Shown here piece by piece: positions 1-7,248 of a stretch of DNA of 22,639 bases (positions within the stretch are counted from its first letter, which is position 1; each line of letters begins with the position of its first letter). Source of the DNA: 2-02-FULL-46-13 sp036517235 (GTDB lineage Bacteria > Patescibacteriota > Minisyncoccia > Phycocordibacterales > DSPV01); NCBI GenBank assembly GCA_036517235.1, contig DATDXL010000047.1, positions 1 through 22,639 of the forward strand. Direction: 5' to 3'. Below the pieces are notes generated by a model. It worked only from the letters and a program-made list of their open reading frames with translations. It was not told the origin of the DNA and did no database searches. Made by a program: the position numbers and the translations under genes.

Positions 1-300
1 CATTTCTATCAGAACATTCCCGCCGATATAGTTTTTGACCCCGTTCTTTTCCGCGTTAACGATAAGTATGGCGTCGCTTTCGAGTATGTGTTTGTAGTGG
101 ACTTTGAGATAGTTATTTTCTTTCTTGAGAGCGGCGCGTTCTCCTTTATGCCATCGCTTCACAATATCTTGCTTTTCTCCGCGAACGAACGCTTCATAGT
201 CTGGATGAATCCAGCCATTGAGGCCTAGCTCTCTAAGCTGTTTTGCGCAGCTGACCATTTCTTCTTTGAAGTAAGTGCTGCCGAGCACGTATATTTTTAT
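1..300 (-). CDS. Nucleoside 2-deoxyribosyltransferase-like protein (3' end outside window)
   Basis: One hundred codons are open to the left window edge. The translation starts KIYVLGSTYFKEEM and later shows ESDAILIVN and YIGGNVLIEM. The order of a short beta-strand with a G-S pair, an aspartate-containing strand and a glycine-rich G-G-N segment before a helix resembles nucleoside 2-deoxyribosyltransferase-like (Rossmann-type) proteins; the exact substrate cannot be told. It is the last visible gene of an operon with a histidine phosphatase 20 bp upstream. No ATG is available at the N-terminus: the codon where related proteins would carry Met (before KIYV) is ATA at 298-300, and the next conventional alternative is GTG at 286-288, which would remove part of the first strand. 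No clear Shine-Dalgarno sequence is seen. Confidence 0.7.
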   Translation of the reverse strand, partial: MKIYVLGSTYFKEEMVSCAKQLRELGLNGWIHPDYEAFVRGEKQDIVKRWHKGERAALKKENNYLKVHYKHILESDAILIVNAEKNGVKNYIGGNVLIEM

Positions 301-319
301 AGTTCTATTTTACTCGATT

Positions 320-955
320 TTATCCGAGATGGGCATGGTCGTTGTATATCCATAGGCGCCATACATCTCCTTCGCGTATCGTCTCATATTTCAATGCCGA
401 GAGCCCGCTATTTTCCATAGATGCTCGAGCTTGGAAATTTCTGAAAGCCTCCGGTGTTAAAAATTTCCAGAAAAGAACTCGCGCTATCATCGTTCTCAAG
501 AAATATCCATGTGTCACAACAAGAATCTCTGATTCCTTACGATTTTTCAGGAATTCCAAGGCTTTGTCGGCACGAGCGATGATATCGTCGAAATTTTCTC
601 CATCCTCCGCTCTTATGCTAGGCGTATAGAGGCTTTTGTCCCATAAGTTGTAGAGTCTCAACGCTTTCGGGTCATCTGGGGATTTTCCGTTGATGGCAGT
701 CGGCTTAACCCGCTCCTTGAATAGTTCACAGTATTCTGGTTCTTTACCTGTTGCTGTTATAATCTCGTCAGCTGTTTCTTTCGTTCGGGTGAGGGGGCTG
801 ACGATCAATGTCTGGAAAGGGAGCTTTGCTACACGTTCTGCTATCCTCTTGGCTTGCGCTTTTCCTGTATCGGTAAGCGGCGAGGTTGGTGCCTGAAATT
901 CACGAGAGATATTGCCCTCGCTTTGCCCATGTCGTACGAAGTAAACAGTTTTCAT
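320..955 (-). CDS. Histidine phosphatase family protein (phosphoglycerate mutase-like)
   Basis: This 211-aa protein is a branch-1 histidine phosphatase. The RHG motif (R8-H9-G10) carries the phospho-accepting histidine, R57 in SPLTRT and the second catalytic histidine H149 in VVTHG are in place, and the length is typical for cobC/PhoE/GpmB-type enzymes. These hydrolyse phosphate esters of small metabolites; whether this one is a phosphatase or a mutase cannot be decided from sequence. The start is supported by GGAG five bases upstream of the ATG. The ATG overlaps the TGA of the upstream 46-aa membrane protein (ATGA), so translation is probably coupled. Confidence 0.92.
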   Translation of the reverse strand: MKTVYFVRHGQSEGNISREFQAPTSPLTDTGKAQAKRIAERVAKLPFQTLIVSPLTRTKETADEIITATGKEPEYCELFKERVKPTAINGKSPDDPKALRLYNLWDKSLYTPSIRAEDGENFDDIIARADKALEFLKNRKESEILVVTHGYFLRTMIARVLFWKFLTPEAFRNFQARASMENSGLSALKYETIREGDVWRLWIYNDHAHLG

Positions 956-1092
956 TTGGTCTCCAAATATATCCCTGCCCCTCTTTCATTCTGAAGAACT
1001 CTCTGTTTTATTAAGGATGAATCTGCCCAGTAGAGAAAGAAAAAAGCCAGAATTGGTGGAATAATGAATTTATAATCAAATATTTTGAGCAT
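952..1092 (-). CDS. Small single-pass membrane protein (46 aa)
   Basis: A short open frame fills the space between trpS and the phosphatase. It begins MLKIFDYKFIIPP and continues with a hydrophobic stretch (about residues 9-23, ending FFFLYW), then a charged tail (IKQRVLQNERG). The stop TGA overlaps the ATG of the phosphatase by the ATGA arrangement, and the phosphatase Shine-Dalgarno lies inside its last codons. It starts 13 bp after the trpS stop. Such exact packing with both neighbours argues for a real gene. I recognise no family; a bitopic membrane peptide is all that can be said. Confidence 0.65.
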   Translation of the reverse strand: MLKIFDYKFIIPPILAFFFLYWADSSLIKQRVLQNERGAGIYLETK

Positions 1093-1105
1093 TCAAGTTC
1101 TATTT

Positions 1106-2059
1106 TTAGTTTACCCCAACCTTTTCTCGCACCACTTTCATTTTCTCTTGCGCCACTACTCGAGCTTTTTCGGCACCTTCAGCGAGGATTTTGAGGACTG
1201 CTTTTTCGTCACTAACAAGCTTTTTTCGCTTCTCACGAAGAGGGGCTATGAAGACCTCTATGTCAGCAAGCAAGGCCTCCTTTAACACCTTGTATTTGCC
1301 TTTATTTGCCTCGTAGAGCGCTGTTAACTCGGCTTCAGGTCTAAAGAGCTTGTGGATAGCAAGAACGTTTTCTGGAACCCCAGAACTTGAATCCGTCACG
1401 ATACCCATAACTGCCTTTTGTATCTCTTCCGGCTCGGCAAAGAGGCCTATTGTGTTGTTATAGCTCTTGGACATCTTTTGCCCATCTATGCCTGGCACCA
1501 CGGCAACATTTTCGAGTATCAACGGCTCCGGGAGTTTGAACGTATCTCCGAAAATGCGGTTGAACTTTTCCGCGGTGTCGCGCGCGTATTCCACATGTTG
1601 TTTTTGATCCTGCCCTACCGGTACCACATCCGCATCGTACATGAGGATATCCGCCGCCATAAGCATGGGGTACTCGAATGTGCCGACGGAAACTTCCTTC
1701 CCTTTTGCAATCGCATCTTTGTATGCATGTGCGCGTTGGAGATACGGTACCGTCGTGATGCAGTTGAATATCCACGCAAGCTCGGTGACTTCGGGAACAT
1801 CGCTTTGTTTGAATATAACCGTTTTCTCTGGATCAAGCCCGATAGCCAGATAGTCGAGTGCGATGTCGATGATATTTTGCCTCAACTCTTTCGCGTTTTG
1901 GAGTGTAGTGAGCGCGTGGTAGTCGGCAATAAATACAAAGCCACGGTAGGAATCCTCCTGCTCCACCAACTGTTTCATCGCACCGAAGTAGTTGCCGATA
2001 TGGGGCTTCCCCGTCGGTTTGACACCTGACAGTAATGTTTTTTTGTATTTGCTAGACAT
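1106..2059 (-). CDS. trpS: Tryptophanyl-tRNA synthetase
   Basis: Class I aminoacyl-tRNA synthetase that charges tRNA-Trp. With the start at 2059 it is 317 aa, slightly shorter than the usual 325-340. HIGN at residues 20-23 and KMSKS at 195-199 are the two ATP-binding signatures; VGQDQKQH (about 148-155) is the strand and helix typical of TrpRS. I chose the ATG at 2059 (MSSKYKK) because family members begin just before the strand leading to HIGN. The frame is open to 2116, but that extension is basic and unlike the family. A TGC-TACCAT box lies six bases before this ATG, so a leaderless transcript is possible. First gene of the operon trpS - 46-aa membrane protein - phosphatase - NDT-like protein. 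Confidence 0.96.
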   Translation of the reverse strand: MSSKYKKTLLSGVKPTGKPHIGNYFGAMKQLVEQEDSYRGFVFIADYHALTTLQNAKELRQNIIDIALDYLAIGLDPEKTVIFKQSDVPEVTELAWIFNCITTVPYLQRAHAYKDAIAKGKEVSVGTFEYPMLMAADILMYDADVVPVGQDQKQHVEYARDTAEKFNRIFGDTFKLPEPLILENVAVVPGIDGQKMSKSYNNTIGLFAEPEEIQKAVMGIVTDSSSGVPENVLAIHKLFRPEAELTALYEANKGKYKVLKEALLADIEVFIAPLREKRKKLVSDEKAVLKILAEGAEKARVVAQEKMKVVREKVGVN

Positions 2060-2104
2060 GAAACTATGGTAGCAATTTTCCTGTTTTTGCGCTATTTTGA
2101 TGCG

Positions 2105-2515
2105 TGGAACAGTCAACCCCGCACCTACTATGCAAACAACTACTACCGTCCAACCTACGCGCAGCGACCGACTCCTGCAAGCTTCTGCTCTCGTGCACGG
2201 CGGTCCTCAGCCGGCAGTATTTTTGTCTGGCTTTCCATCGCCTTCTCGCAGGAAAATGCTTCTTCGGTTCTCGCCACGAACCGTGGGCAACAAAATCCCC
2301 TTCCGCATCGTTTGGAGGGCGCGAACATGAAAAAACAAAAACCCTCGTAGCAGTTGCGGGAAGTTCCTGCCGAAGGACGACACGAGTTCTTTGTTTTCGC
2401 CGGATAGCCGGCAAGATGCTCTCGACAGTGCATTTGTAGGTGATGGCGGTCGGAAATTCTTTCGCATCCGCCGTTCCCGTCAAGCTGGCTACCCTCGGTA
2501 GCCGGCTTTTCTTTT
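2105..2515 (+). ncRNA. Putative structured non-coding RNA of unknown family
   Basis: About 400 bp without a convincing protein. All frames here are overlapping, Arg/Ser/Cys-rich and unlike any family. Plus-strand structure is supported by stems closed with G-U pairs that would be A-C mismatches on the other strand: GCGGGA-AGT-TCCTGC at 2357-2371 and the terminator at 2484-2506. Further perfect stems are CGGTTC/GAACCG (about 2268-2286), GCCGG-ATAG-CCGGC (2400-2413) and GGCGG/CCGCC (about 2445-2472). The first 70 bases are nearly G-free and contain repeated CTAC units. I looked for signatures of tmRNA, RNase P RNA, SRP RNA and a T-box on both strands and found none. Ends are approximate and no clear promoter was found. 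Confidence 0.45.
2484..2515 (+). terminator. Rho-independent terminator of the putative ncRNA
   Basis: GCTGGCTACC (2484-2493), loop CTC, GGTAGCCGGC (2497-2506), then TTTTCTTTT. The single U-G pair in the stem forms only in plus-strand RNA. No plus-strand protein gene precedes it, which is the main argument for a transcript through 2105-2480. Confidence 0.8.
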
Positions 2516-2553
2516 AAAAAAAGAAAAGCCGCGCACAGCTGATGCGCGGCTTT
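2513..2553 (-). terminator. Rho-independent terminator of the zinc-ribbon gene
   Basis: On the minus strand AAAGCCGCGC, a nine-base loop and GCGCGGCTTT (2525-2553) are followed by TTTTCTTTTTTT. It lies 10 bp after the stop of the 65-aa gene and back to back with the plus-strand terminator of the putative ncRNA. Confidence 0.85.
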
Positions 2554-2562
2554 GGGAGAGTG

Positions 2563-2760
2563 TCACCATCCTGTGCGCCCTTTGTTTGATGGACGTCTTG
2601 GAGAGCCAGGGAGAGACGGACCAGGCAATTCCAGCGGTTCAAGAGGGAGTTTGTTCGAAGGTTCTTCGGGGAAGAGCGTTTTGCATCCCGGGCAGCGAGG
2701 ACCTTGCTCGGTAGCTTCGGGAATGACGTCACCGTCGCAGACATTGCAGTGTCTTTTCAT
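2563..2760 (-). CDS. Small zinc-ribbon protein (65 aa)
   Basis: MKRHCNVCDGD...GPRCPGCKTLF places two CxxC knuckles at residues 5-8 and 23-26, the pattern of a short rubredoxin-like or zinc-ribbon fold. The remaining 35 residues are rich in Pro, Leu and Ser and probably disordered. The function is unknown; such proteins bind nucleic acid or protein partners. The gene is a single unit: it has its own promoter (2772-2799) and its own terminator directly downstream. It has no Shine-Dalgarno, and the predicted leader is only about five bases. Confidence 0.7.
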   Translation of the reverse strand: MKRHCNVCDGDVIPEATEQGPRCPGCKTLFPEEPSNKLPLEPLELPGPSLPGSPRRPSNKGRTGW

Positions 2761-2771
2761 ATTCTATGACA

Positions 2772-2799
2772 ACTCTAATCCGGTAGAGGTAATTGTCAA
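2772..2799 (-). promoter_or_regulatory. Promoter of the zinc-ribbon gene
   Basis: TTGACA (2794-2799), 16-bp spacer, TAGAGT (2772-2777) on the minus strand. The -10 box is 11 bp before the ATG at 2760. Confidence 0.55.
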
Positions 2800-2814
2800 T
2801 CGCGCACATTGAAC

Positions 2815-2881
2815 CCTTAGCCCACGTATAACGTGCCTCAGACGCTAAGGCGAGGGGTTTGGTGAGAAGGTCTGACCTTCC
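2815..2881. repeat. Nested inverted repeats between plsC and the zinc-ribbon gene
   Basis: CCTTAGC (2815-2821) pairs with GCTAAGG (2844-2850) and encloses CACG-TATAA-CGTG (2823-2835). A second hairpin, GAAGGTC/GACCTTC, lies at about 2866-2880, just after the plsC stop. There is no T-run on either strand, so these are not standard terminators. Confidence 0.5.
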
Positions 2882-2885
2882 CTGA

Positions 2886-3581
2886 TCATTGTTTCAGGAG
2901 CTCGGCGATCTTTCTCATGACTATCTGTGCGGCTATAGAGAAATCATTTTGCTCTTCCGTAATGGCGGGGTTACCACGGCAATGTACGAAGAGATCTTTC
3001 GGGTATAACGGAGCACCAAAGGAAATAGTCACAAAACGCCTCCTCAGGATGAAATTCTTGAATCCGATATTCCAAACATTACAGATAGCAACGGGTATGA
3101 TGGGTTTTCCCGTTCGCCAAGAGAGGTACGTTGCCCCACCTCTTCCCTCCTGCAAATTCCCGTCTCTCGTTTTTACTCCTTCAGGGAAGATACACAAGCT
3201 CTTGTCTTCCTGGAGTATCTTGATATGCGGCGCTAGCGCGACCTCATAATTTTGTTTTCCCACATTGACGGGATACGCTCCCCACGCTTTGAAGAAGGCT
3301 CCACCGTATAACCACTGTCTCCATCCGCTTCTGCTGTAGAACGAACGTTCCCGTGAGGTGTAGAACATGGGAAAATGGCTGCTTAGAAAAGGGAACGAGC
3401 TGGGTAGGATGATGGGGTCAAGCTCGCTTGAGTGATTGAGAGCGAAGATGACCCCCCTCGGTGTATTTTTGATGTTTTCACGTCCCTTGATGTGCAAATG
3501 GATAAAGAATAAAAGAGCAAGGCGGGTCGGCACCCAGATACCATGCTGGAGTATGTTAGGCAGAAATGAGCGTGCATTCAT
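2886..3581 (-). CDS. plsC: 1-acyl-sn-glycerol-3-phosphate acyltransferase family protein
   Basis: This 231-aa protein belongs to the PlsC/LPLAT family, membrane-associated acyltransferases of phospholipid synthesis. The catalytic HX4D motif is H50-S-S-E-L-D55, and the acceptor-binding motif FPEG is at 132-135, followed by KTRDGNL. A hydrophobic N-terminal segment (about 20-30) fits membrane association. Its ATG shares one base with the dnaJ stop (TAATG), and AAGGG lies just upstream, so it is translationally coupled to dnaJ. Lipid acylation in CPR bacteria is usually thought to use imported lipid, so this may be a remodelling enzyme; that is inference. Confidence 0.9.
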   Translation of the reverse strand: MNARSFLPNILQHGIWVPTRLALLFFIHLHIKGRENIKNTPRGVIFALNHSSELDPIILPSSFPFLSSHFPMFYTSRERSFYSRSGWRQWLYGGAFFKAWGAYPVNVGKQNYEVALAPHIKILQEDKSLCIFPEGVKTRDGNLQEGRGGATYLSWRTGKPIIPVAICNVWNIGFKNFILRRRFVTISFGAPLYPKDLFVHCRGNPAITEEQNDFSIAAQIVMRKIAELLKQ

Positions 3582-4654
3582 TAAATCCCTTCCTTTTTAA
3601 GCTCCTCGACTAACCGCTGTGCTTCTTTAGAGAGTTTGCTAGGCAACTCGATAGAAAGTTTGATGAGGAGATCTCCGCGTTTACTCTTGTCGACGGGAAC
3701 ACCTTTGCCACGGACACGTAAAATCTCGCCAATAGAGACGCCTGCTGGTATCTTGATATTCATCTCGCCATCGAGTGTCTGCAGACGATAATCGCCTCCC
3801 AGAAGCGCCGTAGAGAGCTTTATGGAAAGGTTGGAAACAAGGTTGCTTCCTTCTTTGGTGAAGAGTGAATGACGCTTTACGTGGATTTTTACGTATAGGT
3901 CTCCCGCTATACCGTTTGGAATAGCTTCGCCTGCGCCTGAAAGTCGGATCACTTCCCCGTCCTCGATACCTGAAGGGATCTTGATCGCGATTTCTTCATC
4001 CTTGCGATGAACGCCCATGCCGTGACATGTATGGCATTTCTCTTTCGGGACTTTACCTTTACCTCGACAGACTTCGCAGATTGTCACTGTAGAGAAGCTT
4101 CCAAAGAATGAACGTTTGGTCTCATGCACTTTTCCTTTTCCGTTGCAGGTCTTGCAAGTCTCTATCGCGCTCCCTTTTGCCGCTCCATTTCCGTCGCACG
4201 TATCGCATTTTGATGTTTTTGCGATGAGTATTTTGCGGTCGGTTCCGAATATCGAGTCCGCGAATGAAAGCTCTACATCCACCGAAATATCACGCCCTCT
4301 CTGCTCACGCGTTCTACCACCGGTGAATATGTCCCCGAATATATCGCCAAGGTCAAAACCTTCAAAGCCGTTTGTTCCATTGGCAAAACCGGAAAAATCA
4401 AACCCTCCGAAAGGTCCTCCTGCTCCAGCGCCACCGCCCGCGTCCGAGAAGACACGGCCATAGGAGTCATATTCTGCGCGCTTTTTGTCATCTGAAAGTA
4501 CGGAGTATGCCTCACTGACTTCTTTAAATTTTTCAGAGTCACCACCTTTTTTATCAGGGTGAAATTTGTGAGCAAGTTTACGGAATGCTTTCTTGATATC
4601 GTCTGTAGAAGCTGACTTTGGGACACCTAACACTTCGTAATAATTCTTAGGCAT
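3581..4654 (-). CDS. dnaJ: Chaperone protein DnaJ
   Basis: Hsp40 co-chaperone that delivers unfolded clients to DnaK and stimulates its ATPase. The 357 aa show all type I domains: J-domain with HPD at 32-34, Gly/Phe-rich linker (about 71-112), a zinc-finger domain with four CxxCxGxG repeats (C150/C153, C167/C170, C193/C196, C207/C210), then the C-terminal client-binding barrels. Length is a little below the usual 370-380. It is cotranscribed with plsC and is not adjacent to dnaK: a plus-strand gene and paired palindromes lie between. No CIRCE operator is visible upstream. Confidence 0.98.
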   Translation of the reverse strand: MPKNYYEVLGVPKSASTDDIKKAFRKLAHKFHPDKKGGDSEKFKEVSEAYSVLSDDKKRAEYDSYGRVFSDAGGGAGAGGPFGGFDFSGFANGTNGFEGFDLGDIFGDIFTGGRTREQRGRDISVDVELSFADSIFGTDRKILIAKTSKCDTCDGNGAAKGSAIETCKTCNGKGKVHETKRSFFGSFSTVTICEVCRGKGKVPKEKCHTCHGMGVHRKDEEIAIKIPSGIEDGEVIRLSGAGEAIPNGIAGDLYVKIHVKRHSLFTKEGSNLVSNLSIKLSTALLGGDYRLQTLDGEMNIKIPAGVSIGEILRVRGKGVPVDKSKRGDLLIKLSIELPSKLSKEAQRLVEELKKEGI

Positions 4655-4827
4655 AGTTCTTATGATTACTTTCTAGCTAGAGTATGTCGCCTGCCCCGTA
4701 GCATCCCGAGTCTGCGAGAGATTGGTTTGGGGTAGTAGTTTTTGTTAATGAAGTATTTTAACGGATTGAGATTATTCTTATCGGAAAAGTACAGACCTAT
4801 TATATGCTAACTTGGAGAATGCAGTAC

Positions 4828-4856
4828 TTGACACGCATCCATTACAGTACTATCGT
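4828..4856 (+). promoter_or_regulatory. Promoter of the 61-aa gene, with paired AGTACT sites
   Basis: Consensus TTGACA (4828-4833), 17-bp spacer, TATCGT (4851-4856). The motif CAGTACT occurs twice, overlapping the -35 and just before the -10 (about 4822 and 4845), 23 bp apart. AGTACT is itself a palindrome, so this may be a two-site operator. Confidence 0.6.
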
Positions 4857-4887
4857 ATCAATAGCTGTTCACCTAATCCAAACCTTT

Positions 4888-5073
4888 ATGAAAATTCAAG
4901 TGCTCGATGAGCCGGAAAAAAGTGTTTACTACGTTGAACTGATAGCAACTTTAGAAGAAGACGTTCGGGAGATTAGAGAGCTGATCACCAAACGCTCGCC
5001 TATCAGCCCCTTTCTCTCCTTTCCAAGGGAGGATACCCCTAAATCGGTAAGAATCGCGATTGGCTTTGGCTAA
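4888..5073 (+). CDS. Small hypothetical protein (61 aa)
   Basis: MKIQVLDEPEKSVYYVELIA begins a short acidic, probably alpha/beta protein (EEDVREIRELI is a likely helix). The frame is open further upstream, to 4804, but the promoter at 4828-4856 would start transcription near 4863, so the ATG at 4888 is the only start inside the transcript. There is no good Shine-Dalgarno. A rho-independent terminator follows 11 bp after the stop. I recognise no family. Promoter, frame and terminator together make it a credible one-gene unit, convergent with dnaK. Confidence 0.6.
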   Translation: MKIQVLDEPEKSVYYVELIATLEEDVREIRELITKRSPISPFLSFPREDTPKSVRIAIGFG

Positions 5074-5084
5074 AGCTCTTCAAC

Positions 5085-5120
5085 CGACCGCACCCACTTC
5101 GGGCACGGTCGATTTTCTTT
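5085..5120 (+). terminator. Rho-independent terminator of the 61-aa gene
   Basis: CGACCG (5085-5090) pairs with CGGTCG (5106-5111), with an inner CCC/GGG stem, followed by ATTTTCTTT. Confidence 0.75.
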
Positions 5121-5127
5121 CATTCCA

Positions 5128-5171
5128 CTGATACACGTATTTCCAGCGACCGCAGGGAATACGTGTATCAG
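5128..5171. repeat. Long inverted repeat, left part of a composite palindromic element
   Basis: CTGATACACGTATTTCC (5128-5144) pairs with GGGAATACGTGTATCAG (5155-5171): 17 bp with one T-G pair and a ten-base loop. No T-tract follows. The next palindrome starts two bases after it (5174), the same arrangement as at 22546-22598. Confidence 0.9.
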
Positions 5172-5173
5172 CG

Positions 5174-5199
5174 TTCTCTTACGATATATCGTAAGAGAA
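5174..5199. repeat. Perfect 26-bp palindrome with CGATATATCG core
   Basis: The half-site is TTCTCTTACGATA and the second half is its exact reverse complement, without a loop. Twenty-four bases of it (5173-5196) are identical to 22575-22598. It lies between the convergent dnaK and 61-aa genes. Confidence 0.95.
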
Positions 5200-5231
5200 A
5201 CTTTTCTATTATCTATCTACTACGTACTGCT

Positions 5232-7151
5232 TTATTTCGTTTCTGCGTCTCTCACTTTCCCTTCCTCACCGGTCTTGTCGTCGCCGGACTGACTCCCGTC
5301 TTTTTTTTCTTCGTTTTGCTTGCCCGATCCACCATCGGTGGATTTAGCGGCCGACTCCTGCATATGTTTGCCTATTTTCTGCATTTCAGTGGAGAGTGCC
5401 TCTGAAGCTTCCTTTACCTTTACGGCTTCATTACTTTCCTTGGCTTTCTTGAGATCATCTATCTTTGCCTGTACACCGGAAGCTACATCGGCAGGGATTT
5501 TGTCCTTGAAATCTTTCAGTGACTTTTCGGCGGCATAGATAAGCTGGTCGGCGCTGTTGCGCATTTCGGCTTCTTCTCGGATCTTCGCGTCTTCAGCGGC
5601 GTGTGCCTCGGCATCTTTTGCCATCTTATCCACTTCTTCTTTGGAGAGTCCCGATCGTGCCTCGATACGGATAGACTGCTCTTTACCCGTCGTCTTTTCT
5701 TTCGCTTTCACTTGAAGGATTCCGTTGGCATCGATGTCGAACGTAACTTCGACTTGTGGCATGCCGCGCGGTGCCGGAGGAATGCCGTCAAGTATGAAGC
5801 GTCCTAGTGATTTATTATCTCGTGCCATTGCTCGCTCCCCTTGCACCACATGGACTTCAACGGATGTTTGATTATCAGCGGCGGTTGAGAATACCTGCGA
5901 TTTTGATGCAGGAATAGTAGTGTTCTTCTCGATAAGCTTGGTGGCTACGCCTCCCAGGGTTTCGATACCGAACGCAAGCGGAATGACGTCAAGGAGGAGA
6001 ATGTCTTTCACTTCCCCACCAAGAATGCCTCCTTGTATGGCGGCACCGATCGCTACCACTTCGTCGGGGTTGACGCCCATGTGCGGTTCGCGCTTGAAGT
6101 AGTCTTTGACCGCTTTCTGAATCGCGGGCATACGCGTTTGCCCCCCGACAAGTATAACTTCCTTGATATCTTCAAGCTTAAACGGGGACGCTTTGATAGC
6201 ACGCTCGGTGATAGTCATAGCGCGGTCAATGAATTCTGCAGAGAGTTCTTCCAGTTTCGCGCGAGTCATCGTCAGTACCAAGTGACGCGGACCCGAAGAA
6301 TCTGAAGTTAGGAAAGGTATATTAACCTCTGTTTGCACTGCCGTTGAGAGCTCGATCTTTGCTTTCTCTGCGGCTTCATCGAGGCGCTGGAGTGCGAGTG
6401 TATCTTTGCGGACATCGATCCCCGATTCTTTTTTGAATTCATCGGCTAGCCAGTGCATGATCTTCTGGTCTATGTCTCGTCCGCCGAGATGGCTGTCGCC
6501 GTCGGTAGATTTAACTTCGACGACGTCGTCGCCAACTTCCAAAATAGAGATGTCGAATGTGCCCCCGCCGAAATCGAATACAGCGATCTTTTCCTCCTTG
6601 TTTTTGTTGAAACCGTAGGCAAGCGCAGCTGCAGTCGGTTCGTTGATGATGCGTTTGACCTCAAGCCCAGCGATTTTCCCTGCGTCTTTGGTTGCCTGGC
6701 GCTGACTGTCATTGAAGTACGCAGGTACAGTGATGACTGCTTCGGTTATTTTTTCTCCAAGGCGAGCTTCCGCATCAACCTTTAATTTTTGGAGTATCAT
6801 CGCCGAAATCTCTTCAGGGCGATTCCACTTATCACCCATTTTTACTTCAACTCCTCCGTTCGCTGCTTTTCGCGTTTCGAAAGGAACAGCCTTCGCGTCT
6901 TTCTGCACCCCCTCTTCATCGAAGGTGTGGCCGATGAAGCGCTTTATCTGAAAGACGGTATTCTTGGGGTTCGTGACCGCCTGACGTTTCGCGAGAAGTC
7001 CGACAAGTCGCTCACCCGCTTTCGTTGTGGCGACTATGGACGGTGTTGTACGTGCCCCTTCTGTGTTCTCAAGTATTTTTGGTTCTCCTGCTTGCATTAC
7101 GGCTACGGCAGAGAACGTAGTGCCTAGATCGATTCCAATTATTTTGCTCAT
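5232..7151 (-). CDS. dnaK: Chaperone protein DnaK (Hsp70)
   Basis: ATP-dependent chaperone of 639 aa. The nucleotide-binding domain shows IGIDLGTTFSAV near the start, FDFGGGTFDISIL and VILVGGQTRMPAIQ; the substrate-binding domain follows (LLLDVIPLAFGIETLGG...), then a helical lid and an acidic, Gly/Lys-rich tail. The ATG at 7151 (MSKIIG) is the family start; the frame is open for 18 more codons, but those enter a hydrophobic, non-conserved run and the 7200-7237 inverted repeat. The gene is monocistronic in appearance; grpE lies about 800 bp upstream and dnaJ downstream. An 18-bp-arm inverted repeat 49 bp upstream takes the place where CIRCE is found in other bacteria but has no CIRCE sequence. 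Confidence 0.99.
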   Translation of the reverse strand: MSKIIGIDLGTTFSAVAVMQAGEPKILENTEGARTTPSIVATTKAGERLVGLLAKRQAVTNPKNTVFQIKRFIGHTFDEEGVQKDAKAVPFETRKAANGGVEVKMGDKWNRPEEISAMILQKLKVDAEARLGEKITEAVITVPAYFNDSQRQATKDAGKIAGLEVKRIINEPTAAALAYGFNKNKEEKIAVFDFGGGTFDISILEVGDDVVEVKSTDGDSHLGGRDIDQKIMHWLADEFKKESGIDVRKDTLALQRLDEAAEKAKIELSTAVQTEVNIPFLTSDSSGPRHLVLTMTRAKLEELSAEFIDRAMTITERAIKASPFKLEDIKEVILVGGQTRMPAIQKAVKDYFKREPHMGVNPDEVVAIGAAIQGGILGGEVKDILLLDVIPLAFGIETLGGVATKLIEKNTTIPASKSQVFSTAADNQTSVEVHVVQGERAMARDNKSLGRFILDGIPPAPRGMPQVEVTFDIDANGILQVKAKEKTTGKEQSIRIEARSGLSKEEVDKMAKDAEAHAAEDAKIREEAEMRNSADQLIYAAEKSLKDFKDKIPADVASGVQAKIDDLKKAKESNEAVKVKEASEALSTEMQKIGKHMQESAAKSTDGGSGKQNEEKKDGSQSGDDKTGEEGKVRDAETK

Positions 7152-7199
7152 AGTTGTAAGTTTTAAATTGAGAGTTGATAAGTAAAACAAGAAAAGCAT

Positions 7200-7237
7200 A
7201 TACACTTAACTTATGCGGTCGCATAAGTTAAGTGTAT
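7200..7237. repeat. 18-bp inverted repeat upstream of dnaK
   Basis: ATACACTTAACTTATGCG (7200-7217), two-base centre GT, and its exact reverse complement (7220-7237). On the minus strand it follows the 106-aa gene and is trailed by ATGCTTTTCTTGTTTT, so it could terminate that gene; being just upstream of dnaK it could also be an operator. Confidence 0.85.
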
Positions 7238-7248
7238 GCAGTAAAAAC

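Noticed and set aside
2064..2483. Open frames of 70-139 codons on both strands downstream of the zinc-ribbon gene
   Set aside because: They overlap each other in several frames, are rich in Arg, Ser and Cys, have no start signals and resemble no family; the stretch is better explained as structured RNA.
2060..2510. T-box leader for trpS, tmRNA, RNase P RNA or SRP RNA
   Set aside because: The T-box sequence, the tRNA-like 3' end, the P4-type GGAAAGUCC and ACAGAA segments and the GGAAG-AGCAGCC tetraloop region were not found on either strand.
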